Origin: Cloeon dipterum | Lineage: Eukaryota > Arthropoda > Insecta > Ephemeroptera > Baetidae | DNA: 64,000 nucleotides | Reading direction: 5' to 3' | NCBI RefSeq assembly: GCF_949628265.1 | Contig: NC_088786.1 | Span: 20,853,681 to 20,917,680, forward strand | In this document: in pieces, positions 1-12,118 of the stretch | Layout: each line of letters starts with the position of its first letter | Position numbering within the stretch: the stretch's first letter is position 1 | Position numbers and translations under genes: made by a program | Notes under the pieces: model-generated | What the model was told of the DNA's origin: nothing | Database searches by the model: none | What the model saw: the letters and a program-made list of their open reading frames with translations, nothing else

Positions 1-2366
1 AAGGCTTAAGAAATCTGTTACAAGTATTTAACTTGGGGTTTGGCAAAAGGGCGGATAGTGTGATTAATTCGATTAAAAACAAAACGCTACACTCCAATTA
101 TGCGATTGAAATTTCAATTTCCAGAATTTTTTCACGTCAGTATTTAAAGAGCCCAAATTAGTTCTTTTGAATCAAATACAATAAAACGCAAAAGGACCAT
201 TTTTAACCAGCGTTTGTATTGATCTTCACCTTTTGCAGGGATTTTCACAATCAATTTTCATGTTCATAAAAGAAAATTACATTTCCCAATTTAAAAAAAT
301 CCCTTTCATTCCATTCAGACAATTTTTCCAATCCATAAATATCAATATTCTGGCTGCACAAACTTGGAAAAAATCTCATTCCATCTAGAAATTTAATTTT
401 CCTTTCGATTCTTCAAAATATTTTTAATTTTTCTTTGCCCCCTTTGCAGCACAAAAATGGTTTATCAGAAAGCCAGAACCGAATTTTTAAAAAGCTTCAC
501 CTATTCGCGACTAAAAAAATCTCAGCAGCAACAGACTGGTGCAATCTGTCGTCGGGACACTCAGTAATAAAAGTAAAATAAAAAGAGAGACGAGACGACT
601 GCGCTTTTTTGCCCCTAAATATTTACTCCGTGTGTGTGTGTGTTCAACCCCAAAAAGGGGGTGCGTGGCGTCGCAAATTGAATTATGGGACACTTGCTGA
701 ACCGGAGCCGGCGTCAATCGTCAAGAAATCATATTTTTTTACGGCAAAAGCCGTGTTTTCCTTAAGTGGCCAGCTGCGGGTGCGTGAAATATGGGAAACG
801 AGACACCGGCCTATCCCACCCCCTCGCCCCCCGCCTCGGGGGTGTCTCGCTCTCTCAGGCTGCTGGCGCCTGTGGAAATTTCTCTCCGCCAAACACGTCG
901 CGCGGCTCTGGGTCAAGTGGCATCTGCATATGCACGCGCGTCGCCCCCTTTCTGCGCCGGCCGGGGGTGGACGCACCCCTCGCGGTGGGTCTGTAATGGC
1001 CCGTTTAACTCGATTATGCGGCCGTGATGGGTTCATCAAGTCGCTCCCTCGGCGCCTTTTAGGGTCCCTTTCACTTGAGTGCTCTTCTCTTTCGACTTGA
1101 CTTTTTTCCCTGCACCAAGCAATTGAAAATAATCTTTATTTCCCGACTGAAAAATTGTGCAGACAAGTTTTTTTTGTGATATTTGAAAATTCCTATGGTT
1201 GGATAATTTCTCATCATCATGCAGAACCAATATTATTGCAAGCCACAAGCTTCAAGTCTAAGGTCCAGAAAATTTTATTTTATTTCTTTATTGCCTTACC
1301 TTGGCCCTATATGACCGAAAAATCCTTTGTGAAACCCCGAAATTCCATTTTTTGCTGGTTTTACATGCGTCTTAAAATCAAAATTTCGGAAAATGTATAT
1401 CAGTAATCCCTTCCCTAACTTATTTGTTCAGATTGGTAGAGGAACAAAAATTTGGACACCAATGAACTCGTCTCATCAAATCAAAAAACGTTACTGTCGT
1501 AGTATAAATATCAAGGTCACTAAATTCGATTTTTTGAAATGGAATTTGATTTAAAAAAAATAAATTATTGAAATATCCGGATACTCGGCCAAATTCTGGC
1601 CCACTGCTCATTAACAGACAAATTTGACCAGCAAAATGAAGCTCAAATTTGGCTACGAAGGAAAACAAGTGAAAAAAATCGAACGTTCTGTGTGTCCTTT
1701 TCGCTGACAGCAGGGGAGATTTTTTCTTTCTTAGTTTTTGCTTGTTCTGTTCGAGCGTGGTGCTATATGCAGACTTGCATTCGGTGGCTGGCATCGGCGG
1801 CAGATTTCCTAATTGCCGACCGAGATAAGAGCTAAGTGCTTCTCACAATAAACCGACCGGCCAACCGAGTGTGACGCATTTTAAAACCATCCACTAAATC
1901 ATAACGTCTGACGCGTGATTCAATCGCGGCCGGCGTGGTCCACTTTTTCCTCTCCGGATGTGTTTCTCGCAACTCTTTCGTCCAGAGCCGACAAAAAGAG
2001 AAATAATTTCCTGAAAATCGATTTTTGCTGCTGATTTGATTGCTCATAAGAGACATGCAAAGAGGAAAATTCCTGTAATTGATATAGCAATGTCTTTCCC
2101 CATTAAAGTTTCAGATATACGAAGGAAATATTTACAATTTACATTATATGGATAATGTAATTGAAAGAAAGGCACTGTTTTCAACTTTATAATTATATAT
2201 TTGCTAGACTTAAGTGTTTAAATAAATTTACAAATCTTTGGTTCTCGTTCGGTCGTCAGTGACTCATATTGCGTTCTTCTTTCCTTTTTGTGTTGATCGC
2301 AACTCAAAAACGGAATTTTAAGTACGTGCAGCTCGCGTTGTAGCACATTTTTGGCCCATGTCGTGT
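1..2366. other. Non-coding DNA downstream of Hand
   Basis: No reading frame here looks like a protein. Most of the stretch is AT-rich. Bases 600-1100 stand out as GC-rich and CpG-bearing, and open frames there run on several strands at once, as expected of GC-rich non-coding DNA. This segment starts about 1.3 kb beyond the Hand stop and could be a regulatory island for Hand; that is inference only. Confidence 0.5.
762..1078. promoter_or_regulatory. Cluster of NK-homeodomain-like (Tinman/Nkx2.5) motifs
   Basis: Three matches to the Tinman/Nkx2.5 consensus TNAAGTG lie within 317 bases: TTAAGTG at 762-768 (followed by a CAGCTG E-box), TCAAGTG at 913-919, and CACTTGA (reverse of TCAAGTG) at 1072-1078. 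They sit in the GC-rich patch downstream of Hand. Drosophila Hand is known to be driven in the heart by Tinman and GATA factors, so the position is suggestive, but short motifs occur by chance and no function is shown. Confidence 0.3.
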
Positions 2367-5300
2367 TCATTGTTTGAGCTCGTTGTGCACCCACACGTGT
2401 TGCGGCCAGCCAGTCCGGCCCTTGTTCTTCCTACTCATCTCCACTAGCTCCAAATTCTCCATCTGAAATCAAAATACATAACACAGGTATTGGTCAAAAT
2501 GTTTCTTTAAAATTCTTTTTTTAATCTTTAAAGTTTCGTCGTGGTAGCTGAACAATTGCGCATATAGGTCGACAACCAAACGCGAAATTCTTTGTTGCAA
2601 GAAAAAGGCAAATTATCAATTCAACATTTAAAACTGTGTTTGTTGAACGATGCGCAATTTTTCCGCAAATATTTATGCGTATGTAAAAAACCTTAAATTG
2701 AAATAAACAATGTCGACACCCTATTCAGGAAGGGTTGTCGCAATCTAAAATATTGTGCAAATATTTCTAACATTGCCTGATTTACAGGGAATTTTTTAAA
2801 AAGTCGTTCTTTTTCAGACACTATTCTTTCACTATTGATGTGGATTAGACGAGTTTGTGTCCAAAATGATTAACATTTAACAACTTGTCCGTAACGACTA
2901 ATTCCGTTGTCCAAAGGTCAAATTAACAAAAATAAGGCTGATTTTATTTAATTTTGAAAGTCAATAACATAAAAATTGCAGCCCATCTGCAAGTGACATT
3001 TACGTTAATATTTTTACTATTTTTGGTACAATCGAAGTCAAAGTTTTGCACCCTCTGCAAATCTATATTTTGTTTTTGCGAAACGACGCCAATTTTTCTA
3101 ATAACTTATCAGGAACTATTTTCAGCAAGTTTGTCGGTTCTTTATTTTGCCGTAGAAGAAGATGAAGAAGGAGCAGAAGAGAGGAAAGCACAAACAAACA
3201 AAGCAGCCGCGTAATAAAGAGGAGTCTGCGCTCGGGGAGCGTGCTTTTTATTGGTGCACGGGCGCGATATTATTCTGCTCGGCGGAGATATCAACTGTGG
3301 GCTCTGGCTTGTGTCAGCCGAGCCGCACATGGCCCTCTCGTAATTCGATTACCACCGCGGATAATCATCGCTGCTGCTGCTGCTGCTTCTGTTGATGGTG
3401 CGAGCGAGCGAGCGCGCGCGCGCCAATCGACCCAATTCAATTAGCGCCCGGCAAATCGAATCGTTGTTGGCGAAACACGGAAACACTGTTAGCACGATTA
3501 ACTGCCAGCCACACAAAAACCGCAACAAACTGCCTGCCGACACGTGCGGAAAGAAAATAAAAAGTATTAGGTTCCCATAAGGACTCAGAAGTTAATATTT
3601 TACTAGAATGGCTGAGCCTGCTGTCGAGTGGCTTAGCTGAATAAATTTTTGAAAGTTATTTTCGCAATTTATTTTAAATGTAATTTATTTTATCAAACAA
3701 ACTCCGCTTCCTATCCCTTTCGATAGTTTATTTTCCTGAAATCTAAATCTACTTCTTGGTTTTTACCAAGCAAAATTTACTTTATCAATACCCTTATAAA
3801 AACACGCCTAAAATGTGATAATAAAAATATAAAAACAGGGCCAATGTAAACGATAAAATAATCTTATAAATTAATCTGCAAAAACAATCTTCGTCACTGA
3901 AAATTTGAGAACAGGGGTTTTTTTAATTCCAAATTTGGGTGAGTGAAATAAATCTTGAAATTTATTCGAACTGTTTGTAAATATGATAATGCTACTCGTC
4001 CGTTATGATCTTCTTTTCATAAATTGTTTGCATTGTTTTTATCATCAGCAAAACAAGTAAGCACTTTTTTAATGAAATTCATGTGAATAAGTTACTTAAT
4101 TATTATTGCTTGTGCACAAATTTGGACAGGTATGTATACCTTGCGTCGCACGTTCACGAAGAGCAGGTTGCATACACACCTATAATTGCAGGCGCAAAAG
4201 AAAAGTATTTTATGTATACTCCATTTCCTGAGAAAAGTTTTATTTTGAAACAAAGGAAACCCAGTTATCTGAAATCATTAATTTTTCGGTAGCAAATAGG
4301 GTTGAAGAAGAAAGCTTTTTAGAATGAAAATTATTTTACGGTCGTAAAAGATTCCGGTAAACGCTCTAGGAAAATCGTAAAAGCATATATCTCCTATTGA
4401 AAGGCTCAATGGGTCGATTTGGCGGGATTTTTTGTCGTTAAGATTGTGAAGTGAAGCTTAGATATAGGGATATTCCGAGTTTAGAGCATGAAAGAAGGAG
4501 ACGTTCCCTATTTTTTTGGTAATCTCAAAAACTCACGAAAAGGGTAAAAGGCGATGGACTGCAATTCTTGATTGGGTTCAGATATAATCAAGAAAATTTC
4601 CCCACCAACCTAAAATTTTGATTCTTAATTAGTTTTAATTTAGTTAAAAATAGCACGTCAAATGTCAAGGTCATCTTTCACACCCGTTTTCCGAAATACC
4701 GATTTTAAGGGTGAAAACCATCTTTGATTTTTTTGGTATATATGCCATCAACAAAATGTAGACCGTAAAATTCTGCATGAGTTTCATCGCTGCAAATGCG
4801 ATACCCTTGTTCTTTTTAAGTTTGATATCCAGCCCAAAAAGCCTCTCTAATATTGAAAATGTGCACAATGTTGACAAAAGCGAATTTTCCGTAATTAATT
4901 TACAAGTAAATTTAAATAAAGGAAATTAAATTAAATTTACTTGTACGCATTAAGGGTTGTTAAATATGACTATTCGAGGTCAATTCGAAACTACAGAGTC
5001 TGACCCTGACGTGACTCTCGGGGGGTCAAAACACAACAAAATAACCTAAATCATCGAGTTTGGTGCCTTTAAATAGGTTTGGGATCTTATAGAGTTGAAA
5101 TTTGAAGTCAGAAATGGAAATGGGACATGTTAGACAACAAATGTTTAATAGCCATGACCACTACTTGATAATGTTTAGAACCAAATTTTTGATATAACTT
5201 TTTCTGGCATAATTCTATGTAATATTTTGCGCGTTCAAGAATTTAATTTTCCAAATGAAAAACCGTCATTGTGTTACCATGAATTAATGAAAAATGATGG

Positions 5301-7369
5301 GGTTCAATTTAAAATCTAGAAGGATCTACGTTATAAATTTTTTGTATTGATTCAAAATTACGAAATTTCCGTTTTAATTTTCCTTTCCATTTTAAAATTA
5401 AAATATTATCTGATGGATTTGTGTTAAAATGGCCTTTCCGATCCAATATTTGACTCAATTTTGAGAGATAAAAACGCACCTGAGGACATCCGGCGGAGAA
5501 GTCGTCCGAGGCGAGGTCGTGGGGGTGGAGGGAGTGGAGGTGGTGCCTGGCGGCGGATCGGCGGGCCACCACCTGCTGCAGGTCGGCCCTGAAGGCGCTG
5601 CGTGCCGTGTCGATGGAGATCTTGTCGCCAGCCAGCATCTCCATCAGGTGGTTGATGTAGGCGATGGCGTGCTTAAGGGTCTTGATCTTGGACAGCTTCG
5701 TGTCGCCAGGGATGCCGGGGATGTGCTCCCTGAGCGAGGCGAACGCCGTGTTGATGCTCTGCGTGCGCCGCCGCTCCTTCTTGTTGGCCGTCGAGCGCCG
5801 CTTCACCTGCCGCACCGGCGGCACCCCCACCCCCAAAGGGCCCTGACCCTGGCCTTGCATCTGGCCCTGAGCCAGGTGCAGGTGCACGGGGAACTCGTTG
5901 GCGGCCGATGCAGAAGAAACCAGTGGAGGCTGGTACTCGTCGCACGGCGACACCGAGCGGCCCGAGCTGGCCGGCGAACAGTCGCCGCCCCACACGCCGC
6001 CGCCGTAGTACTCGTGCTGCGGCGAAGGGTAGTACCTGCCGAAAAATAGGAGGAAAGGCTCTTGAAATTGATTTATTGCCTAATAGTTGGGGGTGAGCCC
6101 ATTTAGGTGGGAATTTACATATATATATTTTCAAAATTGTATTTCGGTCATTTCAAAATACTATATGAATTTTTAGCTATCATATTTTAGAGGTCTCAGT
6201 CAGCGAGCTGATCTTTTCACATGTCCAGCTGCTAGCCACCGTGAATTTGGCTAAGCTACATCAGCCACCGGTTAAAAAGTCGACAAAATTATTGAAAAGT
6301 TCCGGAGAAAAATCATTTCATTTTATTAAAACTTGTGCTTTTTCTTGAGTCGTATATTTCCGTTTTAGTTATAATCACAAGGAAAGTTCTTAATTTTTAT
6401 TTCAAAATCACAAAAAATGCGCTCTCTTAGTGAAATTTCAATGGAAATAAATCACCACCGCTTAATTTTGATAAAAAATATCTTTTATCAATTTTTTTTC
6501 AGCTTAGCGACAAATTCATGATAAAATTGTTTATCTCATTTTAAGGAAAATGACTAGCAGAATTAAATACAAAATATCCCCTTTCTTCATACATAGCATT
6601 AATTTCTTTAACGGTGTACTATGTACAAACCTTGTAATATTTTTGAAGACATCCTATATTTTTGAAATTGCTAGTATCTTATTGTTCTTTATTCTTGCCA
6701 AAGTCATACTCATACAATTATGAACAGATATAAAAAATTACAGCAAGAAATGGCATACAATGCTAGCAAGTTCTTCCACAGAACTTGTGTTCTATCCCAT
6801 ATAGCTTTGACCAAAATTACTCCTAATCGGAGACCTTATACAGTTAGAATGCTATGTTGTTGCAAGATTTTATAATTTGTTGAATTCAAGAGATCATATA
6901 CCGTAGAATCTAAATTTCCGCATTGCATTCTGTTCGCAATCAATTCAGTTTCCGCTTACATCAAACAGTCATCATTCATTCAGTAACGTAATTATATAAT
7001 GTTTAAAATGTTCCCCAATATAGAAATAAAATATCAACAGATTTAAAAAAGTAAGACTTAAAATATCGCATTTTAAAAAAATTCTTAACCTCAACAGGGA
7101 AAGATCATGTCTTTAATTTTATTTAAAATTTTGTGAGCATTCTGGAAAGAGCTTAACACGAAATTAACGGAAACTGGCAGAACATATCATATAAATCAAA
7201 ATTATTGCCTCTACAAAACCAGTTTGAATTTTTTTCCAATATGAAAGGAGCTCGTGTTACAGCCTTAATTTTCACCAGGCCATTTAAACTATGCATACCT
7301 GTTGTAGTAGATGGGCGCGTTGGTGCAGTCGACGGGCGTCGCGTACGAGTTGCCCATGTCCAGACTCAT
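2367..7369 (-). CDS. Hand: Hand, bHLH transcription factor
   Basis: Coding exons 7369-7299, 6035-5480 and 2462-2367 join to 240 aa with matching phases and GT-AG sites. Exon 1 gives a short N-terminus beginning MSLDMGNSYATP. Exon 2 carries the basic helix-loop-helix at about residues 103-157, including KRRSTANKKERRRTQSINTA and the LSKIKTL helix typical of HAND1/2 and fly Hand. Exon 3 is a short C-terminal exon with the family signature KGRTGWPQHVW. The open frame below 5480 in exon 2 is intron read-through. HAND proteins are nuclear class II bHLH regulators that dimerise with E proteins and act in heart, visceral-muscle and blood development. A possible acceptor 21 nt upstream of the ATG suggests an untranslated 5' exon further up. 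The two introns are about 1.3 and 3.0 kb and hold no other gene. Confidence 0.95.
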
Positions 7370-8347
7370 GTTGGCTGCTGGGCCGCGCTGCTGCAACTAA
7401 CGCACTGGCCTGAGGATGCGGATACTGCATCTCATTTCTCGTTCGCTGCGCCTGCGAGCTCGGGGCGGGGCGCCAGGACCGCCCCTCGCGGGTCCGAGGA
7501 TGCCAATGGCGGCCGGCAGCGGCCAGGGGCCACCCCAGGGGCAACTGATTCAACTTTGGTCACTGACTTGCAGTTTAATCACTGCCAATCACCAAAACAT
7601 TATGTGAATATTCCTCACCAGTGAGAAATATAGAAGCTACGGTGGCCGAATTGTTTTCTTTGCATGTTCAGTTTCTGCACTCTAGAAAATTAAGGATTAC
7701 ACCTGAATGAAACAATTATGTTTACACCCTCTCAATTTTTAAGTGGTACATATTTTTAATGTAAATTTTAGTGACTCAAAATCAGGGTTCCCCAATTTTG
7801 CAATGCGAAAAAATGCACCAGTGTTTTTTGCGCAAAAAACAGCTGGAAAAACACACCATTTTTGGGGGTTTCCGCATTAAACCCGAAAATAGTCGGATTT
7901 CGCTCCGAAAAAGTCAGAAATTTTGGAAAATTACGTTAAGAGTTACAATTTTTAGTCTCTTGGTGAAACCAGTGGCTTTAATACTGATTTTTTTTAAATC
8001 CCTAATTTTAGTCATCTATCATGATAATTTTTGTTCTCCCATAAGTATGCATGTGTTTCAAAAAAATGCGAAAATTTGCAGAACCCCCCCCCCCCCCAAA
8101 AAAAAACAGTATTCTGCAATGCAGTGGGTTTTCCGAAAAAATGCAGGTTTTTGCGAACCCTGCTCAAAAGCAAACGGTAATATTAAAATCTCTAAATTAT
8201 TTATACTGTAAACCAAATTATCAATAAATATGCCTTAAAGTTTGTTGGTATGATGTGTGTGCTTAATATTCATCAAAGAAGGCCTGATTTGTTGAGTAAA
8301 ATTGATTTCTTTAAATTATGAACTTAATATTAGATATTTTGCCTCGA

Positions 8348-8470
8348 CTTGGCCGTTCCAACGGTGTGCAAGTCTTGCAGGTCGAACCAATACAGAGCCC
8401 GTCAGGCGTCGTCAATAAAGTGGCTATGTTTCAGAATTTACTAAAATCGATCGTTTAAGGGCTGCTATAT
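8348..8470 (+). repeat. Dispersed repeat family C, copy 1
   Basis: About 75 bases beginning TTGGCCGTTCCAACGG align at roughly 80% by eye with 62530-62605, sharing TCTTGCAG, ACAGAGCC and GTCAGGC in the same order. Looser matching continues to a TATCGATT/GATCG plus AGGGCT block. No coding frame is present. It looks like a fragment of an old SINE or transposon tail. Confidence 0.55.
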
Positions 8471-10088
8471 CGTCAGGGTTCGATTTCTCGACGGTTGTGA
8501 TGGTCTGTATGGCACCAACTAGTACAAAATTTGCGTATAACAGGCAAAAAATGAATATGAATTCGATTTTATATCCATATTAGGCAAAATGATAAGATTT
8601 AAATCAAAAGCGCAACCTGTAAATATTTTATTTTGTAAAAAAGTGGAAAGTTTGTAAAAAGTTATGTGTTTTGCTGTATCTATCACAGGATATAGATTAA
8701 AAAACGCTGTTATCTTTTGATACATTTCATGTCACGAAAGAAATATATTAAAATCCATATTTTCCCTCATAATAATAATTTATTACAATTGAAGAAAAAT
8801 ATTTAAAATTATATTTAAAATTCGTGTAATATTTTTTCCTTGTCGCACGTATCGTTAATAAATCCAGTCTGCCTTGTTGTGCTTCTCCTTTTCAATAATT
8901 TTGTAATGTAACCATTGGCATATCGTGTTATCTTTTACAATTTTTGTGAGCGAGAAAAAACAGTATGAAACAGCAGCAAAAAAGCCAAAAAAGTAAGAGG
9001 CTAAAATAAGAGATTCAGTAAACAACGCATACGTCTAATTACTGATTTTTTTCTCTTTTAAGGAAATTAGAGAAGAGATGAACTCTTTGAAATCCGATGC
9101 GGGAAAAGGAGCGGATCCCGGTGAGAGTTGGACGCCGACAAAGGAAAGTAGAAAAAATTCGGCGCACTTTCCGTCGATTTCCGTTCGTTTGAAGCAGAGA
9201 CTGTGCCGCGGTCAAAGGTCGTCCGTCGGCTCTCAGCCCCTGCGTCGGCGATGCAAAAAATAGACGGAGGGGGTGGGGGTGCAAGACGCCAGCCAGCCTG
9301 CTGCCTGCTGCTTGTTTTCTGGGTCACCAGCCAAATTAGGACTATTTTTCAAAGCGCTAAATAATTGGCTCACATGCTTTCCCCCTCAAAATTCAAACAA
9401 AAATGATTTATACATTTAATATTAAAGTTTTTTCCTTGTCCACCCTTTCATGCTCTGCACTTAAATTAAAAATTTCATTGCCATTAAAAAAATGACTAGA
9501 TGCTAGAACAAGCAAAATAAACCGAGAGTAAAATTATGAGACTGATTGCTTTTTGAAACAAACCATTGAAATAAAATAATCTAGTTTGGAAAAAGATTTT
9601 TTATTCAATGTGTGCTGCATTCTTGACAGGAAAGGGAATGACAAGACTTATAACTCACTGATTTTAGAGAAATAAGAAAAACTCGAACAATATTTCATAA
9701 CAACACAAAATATTTGCCTCCGATCGTGGCGGTTAAATGCGGTTTGAGTAAATTCGCACGGATTTTGGTCAAATTTGATCAGAGCGGATCGTCGTAATTA
9801 TTTTAAACTGAAACAAGGTGGTAGTTGGGTGTGGAGATCCACCCCTTTCTCTATAATGCCCCTGGAGGGTGGGTTTTTGGGCGAATTGAACTAGAACAAC
9901 AATTAACTTTTTGAAGTTGATCAATAGTTTCACAGTCATCAAGAACTCAAATCTGGAGTCCATTCTTACAAATAATGATCGATTTGTCCAAAATTGTTCA
10001 GTGCACACACGTTGATAAACTTAATAAATAATCATGGGGTGATATGCGGAAAAATTAGGACGAGATGAGACTTTTAGTTTCCCTGCGA

Positions 10089-10137
10089 TGACGTTAAAAG
10101 TCTTGCTTTGCAAATATTGACGTCAGCGATGACGTCT
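10089..10137. promoter_or_regulatory. CRE/ATF-like motif cluster
   Basis: Three TGACGT cores lie within 49 bases on one strand: TGACGTTA at 10089, the palindromic full CRE TGACGTCA at 10118, and TGACGTCT at 10130. The spacing suggests a compound ATF/CREB-type element. The nearest gene start is Hand, 2.7 kb away; the target is unknown. Confidence 0.35.
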
Positions 10138-11150
10138 TGACCTCTCTCATCTTTTTATTTTTGCGTAGCTATTCATAAATTTCTATGATTTTCTAAAAGT
10201 TCCACAATTTGCACAGGAAACAGCCTGTTTCATCTGAATTGCGATAAAATTTCAGCGCGCAGCGCGTTTCCTGCTGTTGCTATACTGTTGGCATAGGACG
10301 CAGATAAGATTTTCGCTGCTAATGACGGCGATAATATGCGCTGCGCCGAAATGTTTATATGCCCAACATGCGGTGTTGCGGTGGAGAATTTCGGTTCGCA
10401 CAGCTGTCAAAAGCGCGCTCTAGTCAATCATCTGCGCGCGAGATAAACTGCGAGCCTGGGATGAATGAGCCTGACTGACGACTACATTAGGCGCGCACTA
10501 ATCCGGCCCTTGACTCGCTTGTCCAGTCCGCAGGGGGCGTCTTCCGAAACACGAGAAACGCATCATCTCTTGTCGCCGTCGTCTGCAATGCACACTCGTA
10601 TAACTTACACCCCGCGCGATACACACGAGGGCAGGGAAACACATGTGTGCGCGACGGCGGCGGCGGCAGTAAATAAATCTCATTGTCACCCTCGCGTAGA
10701 AATCGGAGACTTGAATGACGGGCCGACCACTAATTTATCGACTCTTTGTCACTTCCGACCTAGGCAGGCGCCAGTTTAGCGCCTACGTCGCATTTTTACC
10801 AAAAGTCTTTGTAACTTCTTACTTCGTATAGTTATATTATTTGCAAGATTGTTGTTTGGTTGATTTGGTCGTTGCAAAAAACTGCTGGCAAGAGATGATT
10901 AAATTTAATTAAAAATTTTTGTCTTCTGGAAAAAAGGCTTTAGAAATATTTGAATCTTTTTCTTAATTTTTTAAGTGGTCCAGATGTAAATAAATTTAAA
11001 TAGATGAGGCTTTTAAAAATGGGAAATTACCAATTTAAAAATTTATTTCATTCTTAATTGGTCAAGGCAAAATTCTTTAACCTTCTACGCGAACGATTAA
11101 AATTGGATTATTAACATCAATTCAATGTCTCAAATTCACTACTTGTGTGA

Positions 11151-11325
11151 GGCAGGCAAGCACATCCTGCGCGAACAGGGTTGTGTTTTGCTGTGTAAGG
11201 TCCAAACTGACACTGACCAAGGCTGAAAAGCCGCTTTGACATATGCCTTGCATGCGTTGAGCAGTTTTTTGGCTTTCGAAAAGAGAAATTTTATTAACTG
11301 CTGCAAAGGAGATAAAAACAGAGTC
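11151..11325 (-). repeat. Dispersed repeat family D, copy 1
   Basis: The minus strand from GACTCTGTTTTT through GCTTGCCTGCC matches 58734-58947 on the plus strand at roughly 65-70% by eye. Shared blocks include TTTGC(A/G)GCA(A/G)TTAAT, AACTGCTCAA, TTTTCAGCC and AGTTT(G/T)GACCTTA. Both copies are non-coding. This is an old repeat present in opposite orientations at the two ends of the window. Confidence 0.5.
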
Positions 11326-12001
11326 GGTCGGAAGGGGGGGGGGTTTGAATGAGCCACACTCGCCCCTTAGAAAATATTCACGGTCAGTCTGTGTGTGCAC
11401 ATGTGCCAGACGAATGGTGGTGGTGGGTATTTCAATTGCTAGGTTTGCACCAAAAACTGACATCAAATCTGCAAAAAACGTTTTAATCTCACAGTCTTTT
11501 AAACTAACCACAAATATTGAATTTTTCATGCGATTTATTGCAACGTGCATGGCATTATTTACACAGTAGAGAAAATAAAAAAGAGAAAAGATGGCACAAG
11601 TCCAATATCTGTCAAAAATATACCGAAAAAAGCAAAGTTTGTATTTAAAATGCGATTGAGCAGACAAACAAATTATTTATCCCCGCACAAAAAGTGTTTA
11701 TAGATTTATTTTACAAAAATTTTGAAAACTGCACAGTTTATACCTGCTTTCTAAATTGCCAAAAAAATCATTTCAAACTGAGGGAAAAATCAGCCGAAAT
11801 TTTAAAAGCACACATCTTTCAGTTTCAGTTTGAATTTTACGTTCCCGATTTACTTATTTGTAGAGGAGATTACAATAATCTAACAGCAATTCTCAAGAGT
11901 GCGGTAAAACCACCCTCTTTGCTGCCGGAAGAGATTTTAATTGAAAGCCGCTCAGAGAGAAGGAATTCGAGGTTCACAGTTGGTTTGAATTTTGAACTTA
12001 C

Positions 12002-12118
12002 GAGCCCTCCAGCGTGATCGATTGCGACAAGTTGGTGCCGACGCGGGTCCTATCCCATGGGACGGCGGAGACAGGTGCGGCGGGGTCGCGGGGCTGATTG
12101 GGCCCGACGTGACACGTG
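12002..12118 (-). other. Possible isolated exon (uncertain)
   Basis: On the minus strand a pyrimidine-rich acceptor (TTGTTTTTCCAG) precedes 117 bases with one open frame, followed by a good donor (CTC then GTAAGT). The open frame encodes a 39-residue peptide containing VPWDRTRVGTNLSQSITLEG, which I do not recognise. The surroundings are GC-rich. It could be a 5' exon of Hand (4.6 kb downstream), an exon of an unrecognised gene, or chance. Joined directly to the acceptor just before the Hand ATG, this frame would soon hit a stop, so it would be untranslated in that case. Confidence 0.2.

Larger units (their letters stand above)
7370..11120. other. Intergenic DNA upstream of Hand
   Basis: No convincing protein-coding frame. 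It contains a C14A9 homopolymer run near 8086-8107, an old dispersed repeat at 8348-8470, a GC-richer patch at 9080-9300, a CRE-like cluster at 10089-10137, and a CpG-rich block around 10240-10780 with overlapping frames on both strands. The last two could be distal promoter or enhancer sequence for Hand. Confidence 0.4.

Noticed and set aside
609-1100. 163-codon plus-strand frame and overlapping minus-strand frames
   Set aside because: Arg/Pro-rich compositions from a GC-rich patch, several frames open at once, and no recognisable family; treated as non-coding.
5519-6049. 176-codon plus-strand frame
   Set aside because: It is the reverse side of the Hand bHLH exon, whose minus-strand product is unmistakable.
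8470-8500. B-box-like GGTTCGATTTC
   Set aside because: No matching A box upstream and no cloverleaf; at most a remnant of a tRNA-derived SINE.
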